From positions 1-64,000 of the forward strand of contig JBEBXH010000005.1 in NCBI GenBank assembly GCA_040391785.1: 64,000 nucleotides of DNA, written 5' to 3'. Below the pieces are notes generated by a model. It was not told the origin of the DNA. It was given only the letters and a program-made list of their open reading frames with translations, and searched no databases. This document shows, piece by piece, positions 17,430-26,476 of the stretch (position 1 is its first letter; each line of letters begins with the position of its first letter). The DNA is from UBA5239 sp040391785 (GTDB taxonomy: Bacteria > Verrucomicrobiota > Lentisphaeria > Victivallales > Victivallaceae). The position numbers and the translations under genes were made by a program.

Positions 17430-19118
17430 ATGTGGCCACTAATCAATAAAATCCGACAACTGTTTTCGCCGAAGGACAAATGGAAAATCCTTCTGGTAAC
17501 CCTTGCCATGATCGTGGGAGCACTGCTGGAAATCCTGAGCCTCGGGTGCATCCTGCCGGTGATCGCGGTCTTCGTCAAACCGGAAATGATCGAGCAAAAC
17601 CAGTATTTGAGCCGGATTTATAATGGTTTCGGCTTCGAATCCCATCTGTCGTTCATCATTGCGGGCATCATTTTCATCTGGATATTGTTTTTATTGAAAA
17701 CCGTCTTCACTTTTTTCACGATTCGGCTGCAGTCGAATCTCGTGTACCGGAAGCAGAGCGAACTGTGTACCCGGCTGCTGGATATCTATCTGCATATTCC
17801 TTACCGCAACGTGCTGAACCTCTCTGTGGCGGAGATGAATACCAATGTCACCAGGGTCGACCGGCTGTGCAACGGCTTCATTTTGCCGTTGATGGTCGCC
17901 GCCAGCGATGGTGTGGTCATTCTGATCCTTGCGGCGGCCATGTTCTGCTTCATCCCCTGGCTGACGATCGTGGGGATTTCATTTATCGCCGCGGTCGGTT
18001 ACGGAATATATTATCTGATGCGCAACATGAATCTGCGCTGGGGACAGAAACACCTGGAGTGGAACATGAAGTCACAGCGTTTCAGTCTCAGCGCCTTGAC
18101 CGGTTTGAAATATATAAAAACGGTTTGTGCGGAAAAATACTTTCTGAACCATTACGCCGGGGCCACCGAAAAAAGCATGAAGTTCTACAGCAAAATGTAT
18201 TTATACGGGCAACTGCCGCGCCTGACATTGGAAGTGGCGGCTTTGCTGCTGGTCATGATTCTGTTTTTATTGATGGTCCTGTTGAAATATTCCGATACCC
18301 GGATTCTGCTGACCTCGTCGATGCTGGTGGTCGTCATGGCGCGGGTCCTGCCGGCATTCAGCCGCATGCATTACAATCTCACGACCATGCGGCAATCCGT
18401 ACCGGTTTTTGAATCACTCTTTCAGGAATATACCCAGCTGAAGCGGGAGGAAGACTGCAAGTCCGAAGATGTATTGACGCTGAACCAGGGATTGAGTGTG
18501 AAAAACCTGAACTTCGGTTACAATGAGAAACAGGAGATTATTCATGATTTCTCCTGCGAAATTCCCGCCCGCAAAAGCGTCGCCGTCATCGGCAAAACCG
18601 GCCGGGGAAAAACCACGCTGGCCGACCTGGTGATCGGGCTACTGAAGCCCCGGAGCGGCGAAATCCTGGCCGACGGCGTCAATATCGAAAATAATATGAC
18701 CGCCTGGCGAAACATCATCGCCTACGTGCCGCAGCACGCATTTCTGCTGGATGACACCATCCGGGCCAATGTCGCCTTCGGCCTCGAGCCGGATCAGGTC
18801 GACGACGCCAAAGTGGTGGAGGCACTGAAAATCGCCCAGCTGGGCGAATATGCCGACAGGCTCGATTTCATGATCGGCGACCGTGGTAACCGGCTCTCCG
18901 GCGGGCAGGCCCAGCGGCTGAGCATCGCCCGCGCGCTTTACCGCGACCCGCAGCTGCTGATTCTCGACGAAGCCACCAGCGCGCTGGACAACACCACCGA
19001 GGCCGCCTTCGTCGCCGCCCTCGAACAGTTGAAAGGCAAATTGATGATGATCGTGATCGCCCACCGCCTGACCACGGTCGAAAAATGCGACCAGGTCATC
19101 AACCTGGATAGTGCATAG
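17430..19118 (+). CDS. ABC exporter, fused permease and ATPase (oligosaccharide flippase type)
   Basis: A 562-residue half-transporter: six membrane helices in about residues 15-310 and an ATPase domain from about 345 with Walker A GKTGRGKTT, signature LSGGQAQRLSIARAL and Walker B LLILDEATSALDN. The overall form resembles MsbA- or PglK-like exporters, which flip lipid A or lipid-linked oligosaccharides. It directly precedes a nucleotide-sugar and glycosyltransferase cluster, so export of a lipid-linked glycan is the likeliest role. The ATG at 17430 is preferred over one 27 bp earlier because the protein then begins at the usual distance before the first helix. The C-terminus stops shortly after the H-loop. 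Confidence 0.87.
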   Translation: MWPLINKIRQLFSPKDKWKILLVTLAMIVGALLEILSLGCILPVIAVFVKPEMIEQNQYLSRIYNGFGFESHLSFIIAGIIFIWILFLLKTVFTFFTIRLQSNLVYRKQSELCTRLLDIYLHIPYRNVLNLSVAEMNTNVTRVDRLCNGFILPLMVAASDGVVILILAAAMFCFIPWLTIVGISFIAAVGYGIYYLMRNMNLRWGQKHLEWNMKSQRFSLSALTGLKYIKTVCAEKYFLNHYAGATEKSMKFYSKMYLYGQLPRLTLEVAALLLVMILFLLMVLLKYSDTRILLTSSMLVVVMARVLPAFSRMHYNLTTMRQSVPVFESLFQEYTQLKREEDCKSEDVLTLNQGLSVKNLNFGYNEKQEIIHDFSCEIPARKSVAVIGKTGRGKTTLADLVIGLLKPRSGEILADGVNIENNMTAWRNIIAYVPQHAFLLDDTIRANVAFGLEPDQVDDAKVVEALKIAQLGEYADRLDFMIGDRGNRLSGGQAQRLSIARALYRDPQLLILDEATSALDNTTEAAFVAALEQLKGKLMMIVIAHRLTTVEKCDQVINLDSA

Positions 19119-19124
19119 AGTCAT

Positions 19125-19153
19125 TTGCATTTTATTGTATATTATGGTATAAT
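19125..19153 (+). promoter_or_regulatory. Promoter of the surface-glycan cluster
   Basis: TTGCAT (19125-19130) and TATAAT (19148-19153) with a 17-bp spacer, 45 bp before the epimerase start. The five genes that follow overlap or nearly touch, so this may drive the run from 19199 to 24170 and possibly further. Confidence 0.65.
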
Positions 19154-19198
19154 ACGTATCAATTGTAAAATAAAATTCATTTTATAGAGAATAAGTGT

Positions 19199-20176
19199 AT
19201 GAACAAAAAAGTCTTGGTTTGTGGAGCCGGGGGATTCATAGGCGGTCATTTGGTCAAGCGTTTGAAGCAGGAAGGCCATTGGGTTCGGGCAGCGGATATC
19301 AAACAACCGGAGTTTCGCGCGATACCGGCAGATGAATTTATGATTGGCGATTTGAGAAATCAGGAATTTTGCAATAGAATTACGAATGATATCCGGTTTG
19401 ATGAACTTTATCAACTTGCGGCAGACATGGGGGGAGCCGGATATATATTTACAGGTGAGCATGATGCAGCGGTAATGCATAATTCCGCGGTGATCAATCT
19501 CAACATGGCTGAAATGGCCCGCCTGACTGGGATCGGCAAAATATTCTATTCGTCAAGTGCCTGTATTTACCCGGAATCCATTCAGTTGAGACCCGATAAT
19601 CCGGGCCTGAAAGAGAGCGATGCCTATCCGGCCGGACCAGACAGTGAATACGGCTGGGAGAAATTATTCAGCGAACGGATGTTCATGTCCTATGCGCGCA
19701 ATTACGGCATGGAAATACACATCGCCCGGTTTCATAATATTTTCGGTCCATATGGCACCTGGGAAGGCGGGAAAGAAAAGGCCCCAGCCGCAGTATGCCG
19801 GAAAGTAGCCGAAGCATTGAACGGCAGAGAAATCGAAATTTGGGGCGACGGCGAGCAGACAAGAACTTTTCTCTATATCGATGAATGCCTCGAAGGAATT
19901 TCGCGGTTGATGAACTCAAGTTTCAACGGACCGGTGAATATCGGTTCGGATGAATTGATTTCGATTAACGACCTGGCTGAAATGGTTATGCGGATCGCCG
20001 GGAAAAAATTAACCATCAAGCATATTCCCGGACCATTGGGGGTAAGGGGCCGCAGTTCCGACAATACATTGATCCAGGAAAAGCTGAATTGGCGACCGCA
20101 ATGGCCTCTCGCCAAAGGTATGGAACTGACCTACCAATGGATATCGGAACAGGTAACCGCCAAAATAAAGGATTGA
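19199..20176 (+). CDS. NAD-dependent epimerase, GDP-mannose 3,5-epimerase-like
   Basis: A 325-residue extended short-chain dehydrogenase/reductase. The Rossmann motif GAGGFIGGHL is at the N-terminus, the catalytic Tyr and Lys are in EYGWEK, and the catalytic Cys is in SSACIYPE. Several stretches recall plant GDP-mannose 3,5-epimerase closely: LAADMGGAGYI, RFHNIFGPYGTW, GGKEKAPAA, NIGSDELISI and IPGPLGVRGR. That enzyme converts GDP-D-mannose to GDP-L-galactose or GDP-L-gulose. Here it heads a glycan cluster and would supply an unusual L-sugar for the cell surface. The similarity is from memory, so a related GDP-sugar epimerase is possible. Confidence 0.82.
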   Translation: MNKKVLVCGAGGFIGGHLVKRLKQEGHWVRAADIKQPEFRAIPADEFMIGDLRNQEFCNRITNDIRFDELYQLAADMGGAGYIFTGEHDAAVMHNSAVINLNMAEMARLTGIGKIFYSSSACIYPESIQLRPDNPGLKESDAYPAGPDSEYGWEKLFSERMFMSYARNYGMEIHIARFHNIFGPYGTWEGGKEKAPAAVCRKVAEALNGREIEIWGDGEQTRTFLYIDECLEGISRLMNSSFNGPVNIGSDELISINDLAEMVMRIAGKKLTIKHIPGPLGVRGRSSDNTLIQEKLNWRPQWPLAKGMELTYQWISEQVTAKIKD

Positions 20177-20186
20177 GTAATTGAAT

Positions 20187-21050
20187 ATGCCAAGCATAAT
20201 TCCCAAAATATATGCATTTGCCGTCAGACTGCTCCCCTCATATCGGCAAAGAACCCATCAAATTCGCCTTTCGGAGACTCTTGAAGCAAAATTTGATGAC
20301 ATGACTACTTTGCTGAAGCGGTCTATTCTGATGAAGGATGACGTTTTTGAATTTATCTACTACGATCAAAAAATCAAATTCTATCTACCGTATGCCGGTA
20401 TTGATTATGCTCAAAGTTGCATATTGTCCGGATGTAATTTTTATGAAGAAGAGTATTTGAGGTTCTGCCTTCAATTTATCGATGCCAATTCCGTTATCAT
20501 TGATGCAGGGGCAAACATAGGCAATCATTCGCTTTTTTTCGGAAAATTCTGCCGGGCTGAAAAAATATATTCTTTCGAACCGCAGAGAAATGTCTTCGAA
20601 ATACTCAAAAAAAATATTGATCTGAATCAAATCGACAATGTAACATTGCATAATTGCGCATTGGGCGAAGCCTGCGGTTTTTCCGAAATATCAAATGCAC
20701 AGTCGACAAAACTCGGCGAGGTAAGCTATAAACCGTGCAATGATGAAAAATGCAACTCCATTAACACAATCAGTGTCGATTCCCTTCTCCTCAAGCGACT
20801 GGATTTTATGAAAATCGATGTGGAAGGAGCCCAACTGAGTGTGTTGAAAGGCGCTTCCCGGACAATAGATGAATTCCACCCCCTGGTCTGGATTGAAATG
20901 AATCAGGCCGCTTCCCCTGAATCATACAGCAGAGAGAACGAAGTGGAGCTACCTACGAAATTTTTGCAATCAAAAGGATATGTTTTAAAAACTAAGATGG
21001 GACCCAATGACTATTTATTTGAATATAAAAGCCCCGGAGGCAATGCATGA
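20187..21050 (+). CDS. FkbM family methyltransferase
   Basis: A 287-residue methyltransferase. The SAM-binding motif VIIDAGANIGNHSLFFG (about residue 105) and the later MKIDVEGAQLSVLKGA are hallmarks of FkbM proteins, which O-methylate sugars or other hydroxyl groups. The ATG at 20187 is used rather than a TTG two codons earlier; AAAGGA lies about 15 bases upstream. The stop overlaps the start of the next gene (ATGA), indicating translational coupling. The substrate is presumably a glycan residue. Confidence 0.85.
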   Translation: MPSIIPKIYAFAVRLLPSYRQRTHQIRLSETLEAKFDDMTTLLKRSILMKDDVFEFIYYDQKIKFYLPYAGIDYAQSCILSGCNFYEEEYLRFCLQFIDANSVIIDAGANIGNHSLFFGKFCRAEKIYSFEPQRNVFEILKKNIDLNQIDNVTLHNCALGEACGFSEISNAQSTKLGEVSYKPCNDEKCNSINTISVDSLLLKRLDFMKIDVEGAQLSVLKGASRTIDEFHPLVWIEMNQAASPESYSRENEVELPTKFLQSKGYVLKTKMGPNDYLFEYKSPGGNA

Positions 21051-21838
21051 GTGAAGCAAATCTGGAGGATGTAAAGAAGTTTTGGAATAACAGGCCATGC
21101 AATATCAGACATTCTCAAAAAGAGATTGGTTCAAAAGAGTATTTTACGGAAGTGGAAAAACGGAAATATTTTGTTGAGCCACATATTCCGGGTTTTGCCG
21201 AATTTGCCAAATGGAAAGGCAAAAAAGTTCTTGAAATCGGTTGCGGGATTGGCACGGATGCCGTAAATTTCGCCAGAAGCGGAGCCGATTATTACGGGGT
21301 GGAATTGTCGGCCGAAAGCCTTAATCTGGCCAAAACACGTTTCAGAATTTTTGATTTAGCCGGAACTTTCTGGGAAGGAAACGCTGAAGAACTTTCCGAT
21401 TTTATCCCTGATGCACTGAAATTTGATTTGATTTATTCATTCGGAGTAATTCACCATACTCCTCACCCCGAGCAAGTCATAAATGGGCTTAAGAAATTCA
21501 TGCATCAAGAGTCTGAATTACGTATTATGCTCTATTCCAAAATCTCCTGGAAAAATATTATGATTGAAGGCGGTTTCGATCAACCGGAGGCAGCGTCGGG
21601 CTGTCCGATTGCTAACACTTATACAGAAAATGAAATACGTGATCTACTAAAGGATTATCAAATATGTTCCATTAGAAAAGATCATATTTTCCCTTATATC
21701 ATTGAAAAATACATAAAACATGAATATGAATATCAACCATGGTTTAAGCACATGCCCACGCCAATGTTCGAGCATCTCCAGAAAACAATGGGATGGCATA
21801 CTTTAATCACTGCCAAGCTCAAAGGAATAGATATTTGA
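21047..21838 (+). CDS. Class I SAM-dependent methyltransferase
   Basis: A 263-residue protein with motif I KVLEIGCGIGTDAVNFARSGADYYGVELS (about residues 62-90) and YSFGVIHHTPHPEQVINGLKKF, typical of Methyltransf_11/25-type small-molecule methyltransferases. It starts inside the stop of the FkbM gene and its own stop overlaps the next start (TGATG), so the three genes are tightly coupled. Likely another sugar-modifying enzyme; the target is unknown. Confidence 0.85.
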   Translation: MSEANLEDVKKFWNNRPCNIRHSQKEIGSKEYFTEVEKRKYFVEPHIPGFAEFAKWKGKKVLEIGCGIGTDAVNFARSGADYYGVELSAESLNLAKTRFRIFDLAGTFWEGNAEELSDFIPDALKFDLIYSFGVIHHTPHPEQVINGLKKFMHQESELRIMLYSKISWKNIMIEGGFDQPEAASGCPIANTYTENEIRDLLKDYQICSIRKDHIFPYIIEKYIKHEYEYQPWFKHMPTPMFEHLQKTMGWHTLITAKLKGIDI

Positions 21839-23175
21839 TGAAAGAAAAACTGTCAATATTCGGTTTGGGTAAATTGGGCTGTTCAATGATGGTCAGTTTT
21901 GCCGCCAAGGGTTGGGAAATTACCGGCTGTGATATCCTGAAATACAATGTAAATGCGGTAAATCAAGGTAAATCACCCGTATATGAGCCTCGGGTGGAAC
22001 AAATGTTTGCTGAAAACCGGCAACGCATCAGGGCTACCATGGATGTAAAAGACGCAGTAATGAATTCTGATGTAAGTTTTATCATTGTTCCGACGCCAAG
22101 CAATGAAGACGGTTCTTTTTCGATTGAATATGTTGAAAATGTTATCCGGGAAATTGGCAATGCTCTAAAAGAAAAACCATCCTACCATCTGGTGGTGGTT
22201 ACCAGTACCGTATTGCCTGGAGATATGATGAAAATCAAAGAGTTACTGGAGCAGGTTTCCAGCAAAAAATGCGATCATAACCTGGGCCTGTGCTATAATC
22301 CAGATTTCATCGCTCTGGGTACGATTGTCCGGGATTTTCTGAATCCGGATCTGGTATTGATCGGAGAATCCGATAAGAGGGCCGGCGACCTGCTGGAATC
22401 CATCCACTGCCGGCTGGTGGAAAGCAAACCGAATATTCACCGGATGAGTTTTCATAATGCCGAACTAAGCAAAATCGCCTTGAATTCATATTGTACGTTG
22501 AAAATAACGTTCGCGAATAAAATTGCCGAATTATGTGAACAGATGCCCGGAGGCGATGCGGAAGTAGTAACCCGGGCCGTCGGAGATGACAAACGTATCG
22601 GACAAAAATATTTCCGCGGCGGTTTGAGCTATGGCGGCCCGTGTTTTCCCAGAGATAACCGCGCTTTGGCCAATTCGGCTAAACGTTTCGGCGTTTCCAT
22701 GCCCTTGGCTGAAGTGACGGACCAGATAAATGATGAACTGAAAAACAACCGGATTCCGAAAAAAATCCTGTCTTTACTGCAAAACCGTTCTTCGAAAAAT
22801 GTTGCCGTACTTGGCTGTACATACAAGAAAGACACGACTTTGGTGGAAGAATCGGCAGTTATTGCGATTATTAAAACGCTTTGCGCTTATTCAATAAATG
22901 TATTTCTTTATGATCCGGCTGGCATGGAAAATGCTCAAAAAGAACTTGGAAATCTGAAAACCCTTGTTTTCTCCGATTCCATGGAGCAATGTATTGAAAA
23001 CAAAGACCTCATATTGATCGGTTGCGACTGGAGTGAATTCAAAGCCCTTTCGAAAGAAATACTGGAAGAAAAATTACCTTCAGGCGCCCTTCTTTTTGAC
23101 GCATGCAACTGTCTGAAAGATTTCGATTCTCAAAAAATAGTGCGCGTAAAATTGGGAGACAATACTTCATGTTGA
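21838..23175 (+). CDS. Nucleotide-sugar dehydrogenase (UDP-glucose/GDP-mannose dehydrogenase family)
   Basis: A 445-residue enzyme oxidising a nucleotide sugar to the uronic acid with two NAD. It shows the N-terminal NAD site IFGLGKLGCSM, the mid-region NPDFIALGTIVRDFLNPDLVLIG in place of the usual NPEFLREG, the catalytic Cys in YGGPCFPRDNRAL, and the C-terminal VLGCTYKKDTTLVEES. The altered mid-region motif suggests a divergent subfamily, so the substrate should not be assumed to be UDP-glucose. The ATG overlaps the preceding stop, and the 3' end overlaps the next gene by 7 bp. Confidence 0.87.
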   Translation: MKEKLSIFGLGKLGCSMMVSFAAKGWEITGCDILKYNVNAVNQGKSPVYEPRVEQMFAENRQRIRATMDVKDAVMNSDVSFIIVPTPSNEDGSFSIEYVENVIREIGNALKEKPSYHLVVVTSTVLPGDMMKIKELLEQVSSKKCDHNLGLCYNPDFIALGTIVRDFLNPDLVLIGESDKRAGDLLESIHCRLVESKPNIHRMSFHNAELSKIALNSYCTLKITFANKIAELCEQMPGGDAEVVTRAVGDDKRIGQKYFRGGLSYGGPCFPRDNRALANSAKRFGVSMPLAEVTDQINDELKNNRIPKKILSLLQNRSSKNVAVLGCTYKKDTTLVEESAVIAIIKTLCAYSINVFLYDPAGMENAQKELGNLKTLVFSDSMEQCIENKDLILIGCDWSEFKALSKEILEEKLPSGALLFDACNCLKDFDSQKIVRVKLGDNTSC

Positions 23176-24170
23176 CTCTGTTTTCCTGTCCCAAAGGATT
23201 TGATAATCCGCATATCGACATCATCCAGCGCAATGCGATTGAATCCTGGCTCGCTTTGCCCATGGAGAAAACGATTATTTTGTGTGGCGATGACCCGGGA
23301 GTAAAAGAAATATGCGAGGAATACGGTATCATCCATATTGGAAATATCGCTGTAAACGAGTTTGGGACGCCTTATTTGAATGATGTTTTCCGGCAAGCCG
23401 AGAACGCAAGCAATTCACCATATACATGTTACATTAATTGCGATATTATTTTGTTCCCTGAGTTTGCAGGTACTTTTCAGTCCATGATAAAAAGTATTAA
23501 GCCCGATATGGATTTTCTGGCGACCGGTCAACGCTGGCTGGTCGATATTACAACGCGAGTTTTTGATAAACAAGAGTTGAGGAAGTATCTCTGCAATTCA
23601 AAGCTCGATATCAAAGCCGCCGTGGACTACTTCATTTTCAGGCGAGGATTCTACCAGAAAATGCCGGAATTTCTGATCGGACGATGGTATTGGGATAACT
23701 GGCTTGTATGGTGGGCTATCTCCAGAAATGCTCTCCTTCTGGATCTCACGCCATCAGTGAATATACTTCATCAAAATCATTCATATAATCAGATTGGGAT
23801 TGATCTACAGATATTGAAAGATGAAAATTCAGCCCGTGCAAATAGTCTGGAAGGAAAACGGAATCTGGAAGTCGCTGGAGGGCATGCTTGTTGCCGTGAC
23901 CTGAATTACGCAAGATATGTGTTTACTGACAGCAAGATCAGTGAAAGACTTTCGGTTATAGTTCTGGACATGCTAAATATCCTGCGCTCCTTATCATTGA
24001 AAAACAAAATATTATTTATTTTATTGAATCCTTTATCCCGGTTTATTAACAGAAGTGCCGCATTTGTATTTTACAAATTAAAGCAGGAAGATCTTATCCG
24101 GCCCGTACAACCTATTTTATATGAAATAAATGCGGATATGAGATTTTTTGAAAAAAATGATGAGACATAA
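23169..24170 (+). CDS. Putative glycosyltransferase (GT-A-like), uncertain
   Basis: A 333-residue protein that I do not place in a named family. MLTLFSCPKGFDNPHIDIIQRNAIESWLAL, then IILCGDD and NSPYTCYINCDIILFPEF suggest a GT-A nucleotide-sugar fold with a degenerate DXD-like site, followed by FLATGQRWLVDI and a conserved-looking WYWDNWLVWW. The start overlaps the dehydrogenase stop by 7 bp, and the gene sits between dehydrogenase and glycosyltransferases, which supports a glycan role. Base composition is AT-rich like its neighbours. Confidence 0.6.
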   Translation: MLTLFSCPKGFDNPHIDIIQRNAIESWLALPMEKTIILCGDDPGVKEICEEYGIIHIGNIAVNEFGTPYLNDVFRQAENASNSPYTCYINCDIILFPEFAGTFQSMIKSIKPDMDFLATGQRWLVDITTRVFDKQELRKYLCNSKLDIKAAVDYFIFRRGFYQKMPEFLIGRWYWDNWLVWWAISRNALLLDLTPSVNILHQNHSYNQIGIDLQILKDENSARANSLEGKRNLEVAGGHACCRDLNYARYVFTDSKISERLSVIVLDMLNILRSLSLKNKILFILLNPLSRFINRSAAFVFYKLKQEDLIRPVQPILYEINADMRFFEKNDET

Positions 24171-24188
24171 AATCTTTAACTTTCGACA

Positions 24189-26399
24189 ATGACAGGATAT
24201 GATGACAAAAAAATGAAAGATCCTGCAATTTCCATTGTGATTCCGGCGTATAATGCGGTTGATTATCTTCGGCGTTGCTTGGACTCGGTGGCGGCTCAAA
24301 CATTCGGCGATTTTGAACTGATCGTAGTTGATGATTGCTCTACTGATAATGGTGAAACCAGCCGAATGGTCAAAGAATATGCTGCCCGGGATTCTCGTTT
24401 TCGCTTGATTGCTCATACTCAAAACTCCTGGCAGGGAGAAGCTAGAAATACCGGAATCACTGCTGCTCGCGGTAAATATATTGCCTTTCTTGACAGCGAT
24501 GACAGTTTTGAACCGGAGATGCTTGAAAAACTTTACTTTTCCGCCGAACATAGTGGAGCAGATGTGGCAGTCTGCGGTTTTTTTCTCGACTATGGACGTC
24601 ATAAAGAAGTCTATCTCAAATTCCAACAGGAGATTTGTGGTTCGGGCATGAATTTTCTGACATCGTTTTTTTGTGACTTTACCAGTAAGGATAGTTTAAA
24701 TTTTCCATTTGTCGATTTTGCCGTATGGAATAAGTTGGTACGACGGGAATTGTTGATCTCAAAAGAGATTCGTAATTTGCCGGGGCGCGTGTTCGGCGAA
24801 GACATTTATTTTACCTTCCTGTTATTGCTCCATGCGAAAAAAGTCTGCTGTATTCCAGATGTGCTCTACAACTATTTCCAGCGCAATCCGGCCTCCTCAA
24901 ACGCCACTGGCGCAGCGGAACGGCTGATTTCCACCTTGACCGCGTACGATGCCATCCGTACCGTCATGCTGCATGTCGGACTGAACAATGAAGACTGGCA
25001 GCGCCGCTTTTATCGTTTTGTGGGCTATCAACTATTTGCCGGTATCTTGCGGACGGTCAAACTGCGGCCGGCTACGGCGGCACGGGATATCTTGCAGAAG
25101 CTGGCTCATGAAATTGAACGCCTGAACTTCAGTCAGGCAATTGCAGTATGGCCTGATGGCCCGCCCGGAAAGGTACTGGCCGCCGTTCCTGCTTCCATTG
25201 CAGGCGGAGCCGGCTTTTACAGGATTTTGTGGGAACTTCGCTGGCGTTACTTCAAGCGCCGTTACATTCCGGTGTGGATGTCCCGTTCCCGCCCGCGGAA
25301 TATTATCACTTCGCCGATGCCCAAACGGCTCCTGGTGATCCGTCCGGATCAGCTGGGCGATTTCTGTCTGTCATTACCTTATCTGGCAGGCTTGCGGGCA
25401 TTGCTTCCGGCTGCGGAAACGGAGTTGGTTTTGTTGGGAAACCTGCAATGGACCGCATTGGCGGAGAAATGTCTGAATTTTGACCGGATTATTCCGCTTG
25501 ATGACAAAAAATTTCTGAGTGACCGTTCATACCGCCGGACGCTGTTGAAATCATTGCGGCGCGAACGCTTTGATATGGTAATCGAGTCCCGGATCAGCCG
25601 TTATGTCAAGCTGGATGACGTATGCCGTATTGCTTGTAGAGCGCGCCGGAATTTTGCGTTTGCCTATACACGCGATCAGGCATATCACTTTAAGATTTTT
25701 GTGGCACAAAAATTCGTTGACCTTTTCCGGGTTCGAACGATTGCCAAACCTTATGTTTCCGAGCTTGAAAACAACGAATTTTTCTGGTCGGAACTCTCCG
25801 GCGGCCAATTGCCTCCGAAATATGATTTTTCTTTTGATTCGGCCCCGTCTTTTCCCGAAGCAAAAACTCCATATTTTGTGATATTGCCCGGGGCGGGGAA
25901 ACCATATAAAGAATACCCACCGGAAAAGTTTGCTGAAATCATCGCCAAATTATTGACTGCCCATACCGGCTTGAGTTGCGTTGTCGCCGGTGGCCCAGAA
26001 CATTTCGCAGTAGGGGAGCTTTTGCGCAATTCCGCGCCAGGAGTAGTCAATGCCTGCGGCAAAACGTCTTTATGGCAGTTTGCCGGTTTATTGCGTGACG
26101 CGAAATTTGTACTCGGCAATGATACCGGCGGTATTCATCTGGCTGCGCTGATCGGTACTCCATCAGTTGCGTTGGCCGGCGGTGGCGGATTTAAGCGTTT
26201 CCTGCCTTACCCTGAAAAATTTGCCAGGTATTTATCGCTACCGCACGTCGTAACCGGCAATATATGCAGAGAAGGCTGTACCTGGATATGTCCCAAAGCC
26301 AATAACGATGAACAGCCGCGTCCATGCATTGAATCTGTCCATATGGACGACATTTTGAATGAAATCCAGAAAGTATTTACCGAATTGACCAATAATTGA
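24189..26399 (+). CDS. GT2-GT9 fusion glycosyltransferase
   Basis: A 736-residue protein with two catalytic modules. Residues about 12-240 are GT2 (ISIVIPAYNAVDYLRRCLDSVAAQTFGDFELIVVDD, with FLDSDDSFEP as the Asp site). Residues about 375-730 are GT9, the heptosyltransferase family (KRLLVIRPDQLGDFCLSLPYL, PGAGKPYKEYPPEKFAEI, VLGNDTGGIHLAALIGTPSVAL). The linker is helical. Base composition becomes visibly richer in GC around 24880, near the end of the GT2 part. An internal ATG at 24213 is an alternative start. It probably adds two successive sugars to a core or surface glycan; HldD encoded nearby could supply the heptose donor. Confidence 0.87.
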   Translation: MTGYDDKKMKDPAISIVIPAYNAVDYLRRCLDSVAAQTFGDFELIVVDDCSTDNGETSRMVKEYAARDSRFRLIAHTQNSWQGEARNTGITAARGKYIAFLDSDDSFEPEMLEKLYFSAEHSGADVAVCGFFLDYGRHKEVYLKFQQEICGSGMNFLTSFFCDFTSKDSLNFPFVDFAVWNKLVRRELLISKEIRNLPGRVFGEDIYFTFLLLLHAKKVCCIPDVLYNYFQRNPASSNATGAAERLISTLTAYDAIRTVMLHVGLNNEDWQRRFYRFVGYQLFAGILRTVKLRPATAARDILQKLAHEIERLNFSQAIAVWPDGPPGKVLAAVPASIAGGAGFYRILWELRWRYFKRRYIPVWMSRSRPRNIITSPMPKRLLVIRPDQLGDFCLSLPYLAGLRALLPAAETELVLLGNLQWTALAEKCLNFDRIIPLDDKKFLSDRSYRRTLLKSLRRERFDMVIESRISRYVKLDDVCRIACRARRNFAFAYTRDQAYHFKIFVAQKFVDLFRVRTIAKPYVSELENNEFFWSELSGGQLPPKYDFSFDSAPSFPEAKTPYFVILPGAGKPYKEYPPEKFAEIIAKLLTAHTGLSCVVAGGPEHFAVGELLRNSAPGVVNACGKTSLWQFAGLLRDAKFVLGNDTGGIHLAALIGTPSVALAGGGGFKRFLPYPEKFARYLSLPHVVTGNICREGCTWICPKANNDEQPRPCIESVHMDDILNEIQKVFTELTNN

Positions 26400-26476
26400 A
26401 CCGTGAAAAAAACGAATGTTTGCAATTCCACTGAAACGGTGTATGTTTCGTTTATTCTCAAATAACGGTTTTATTT

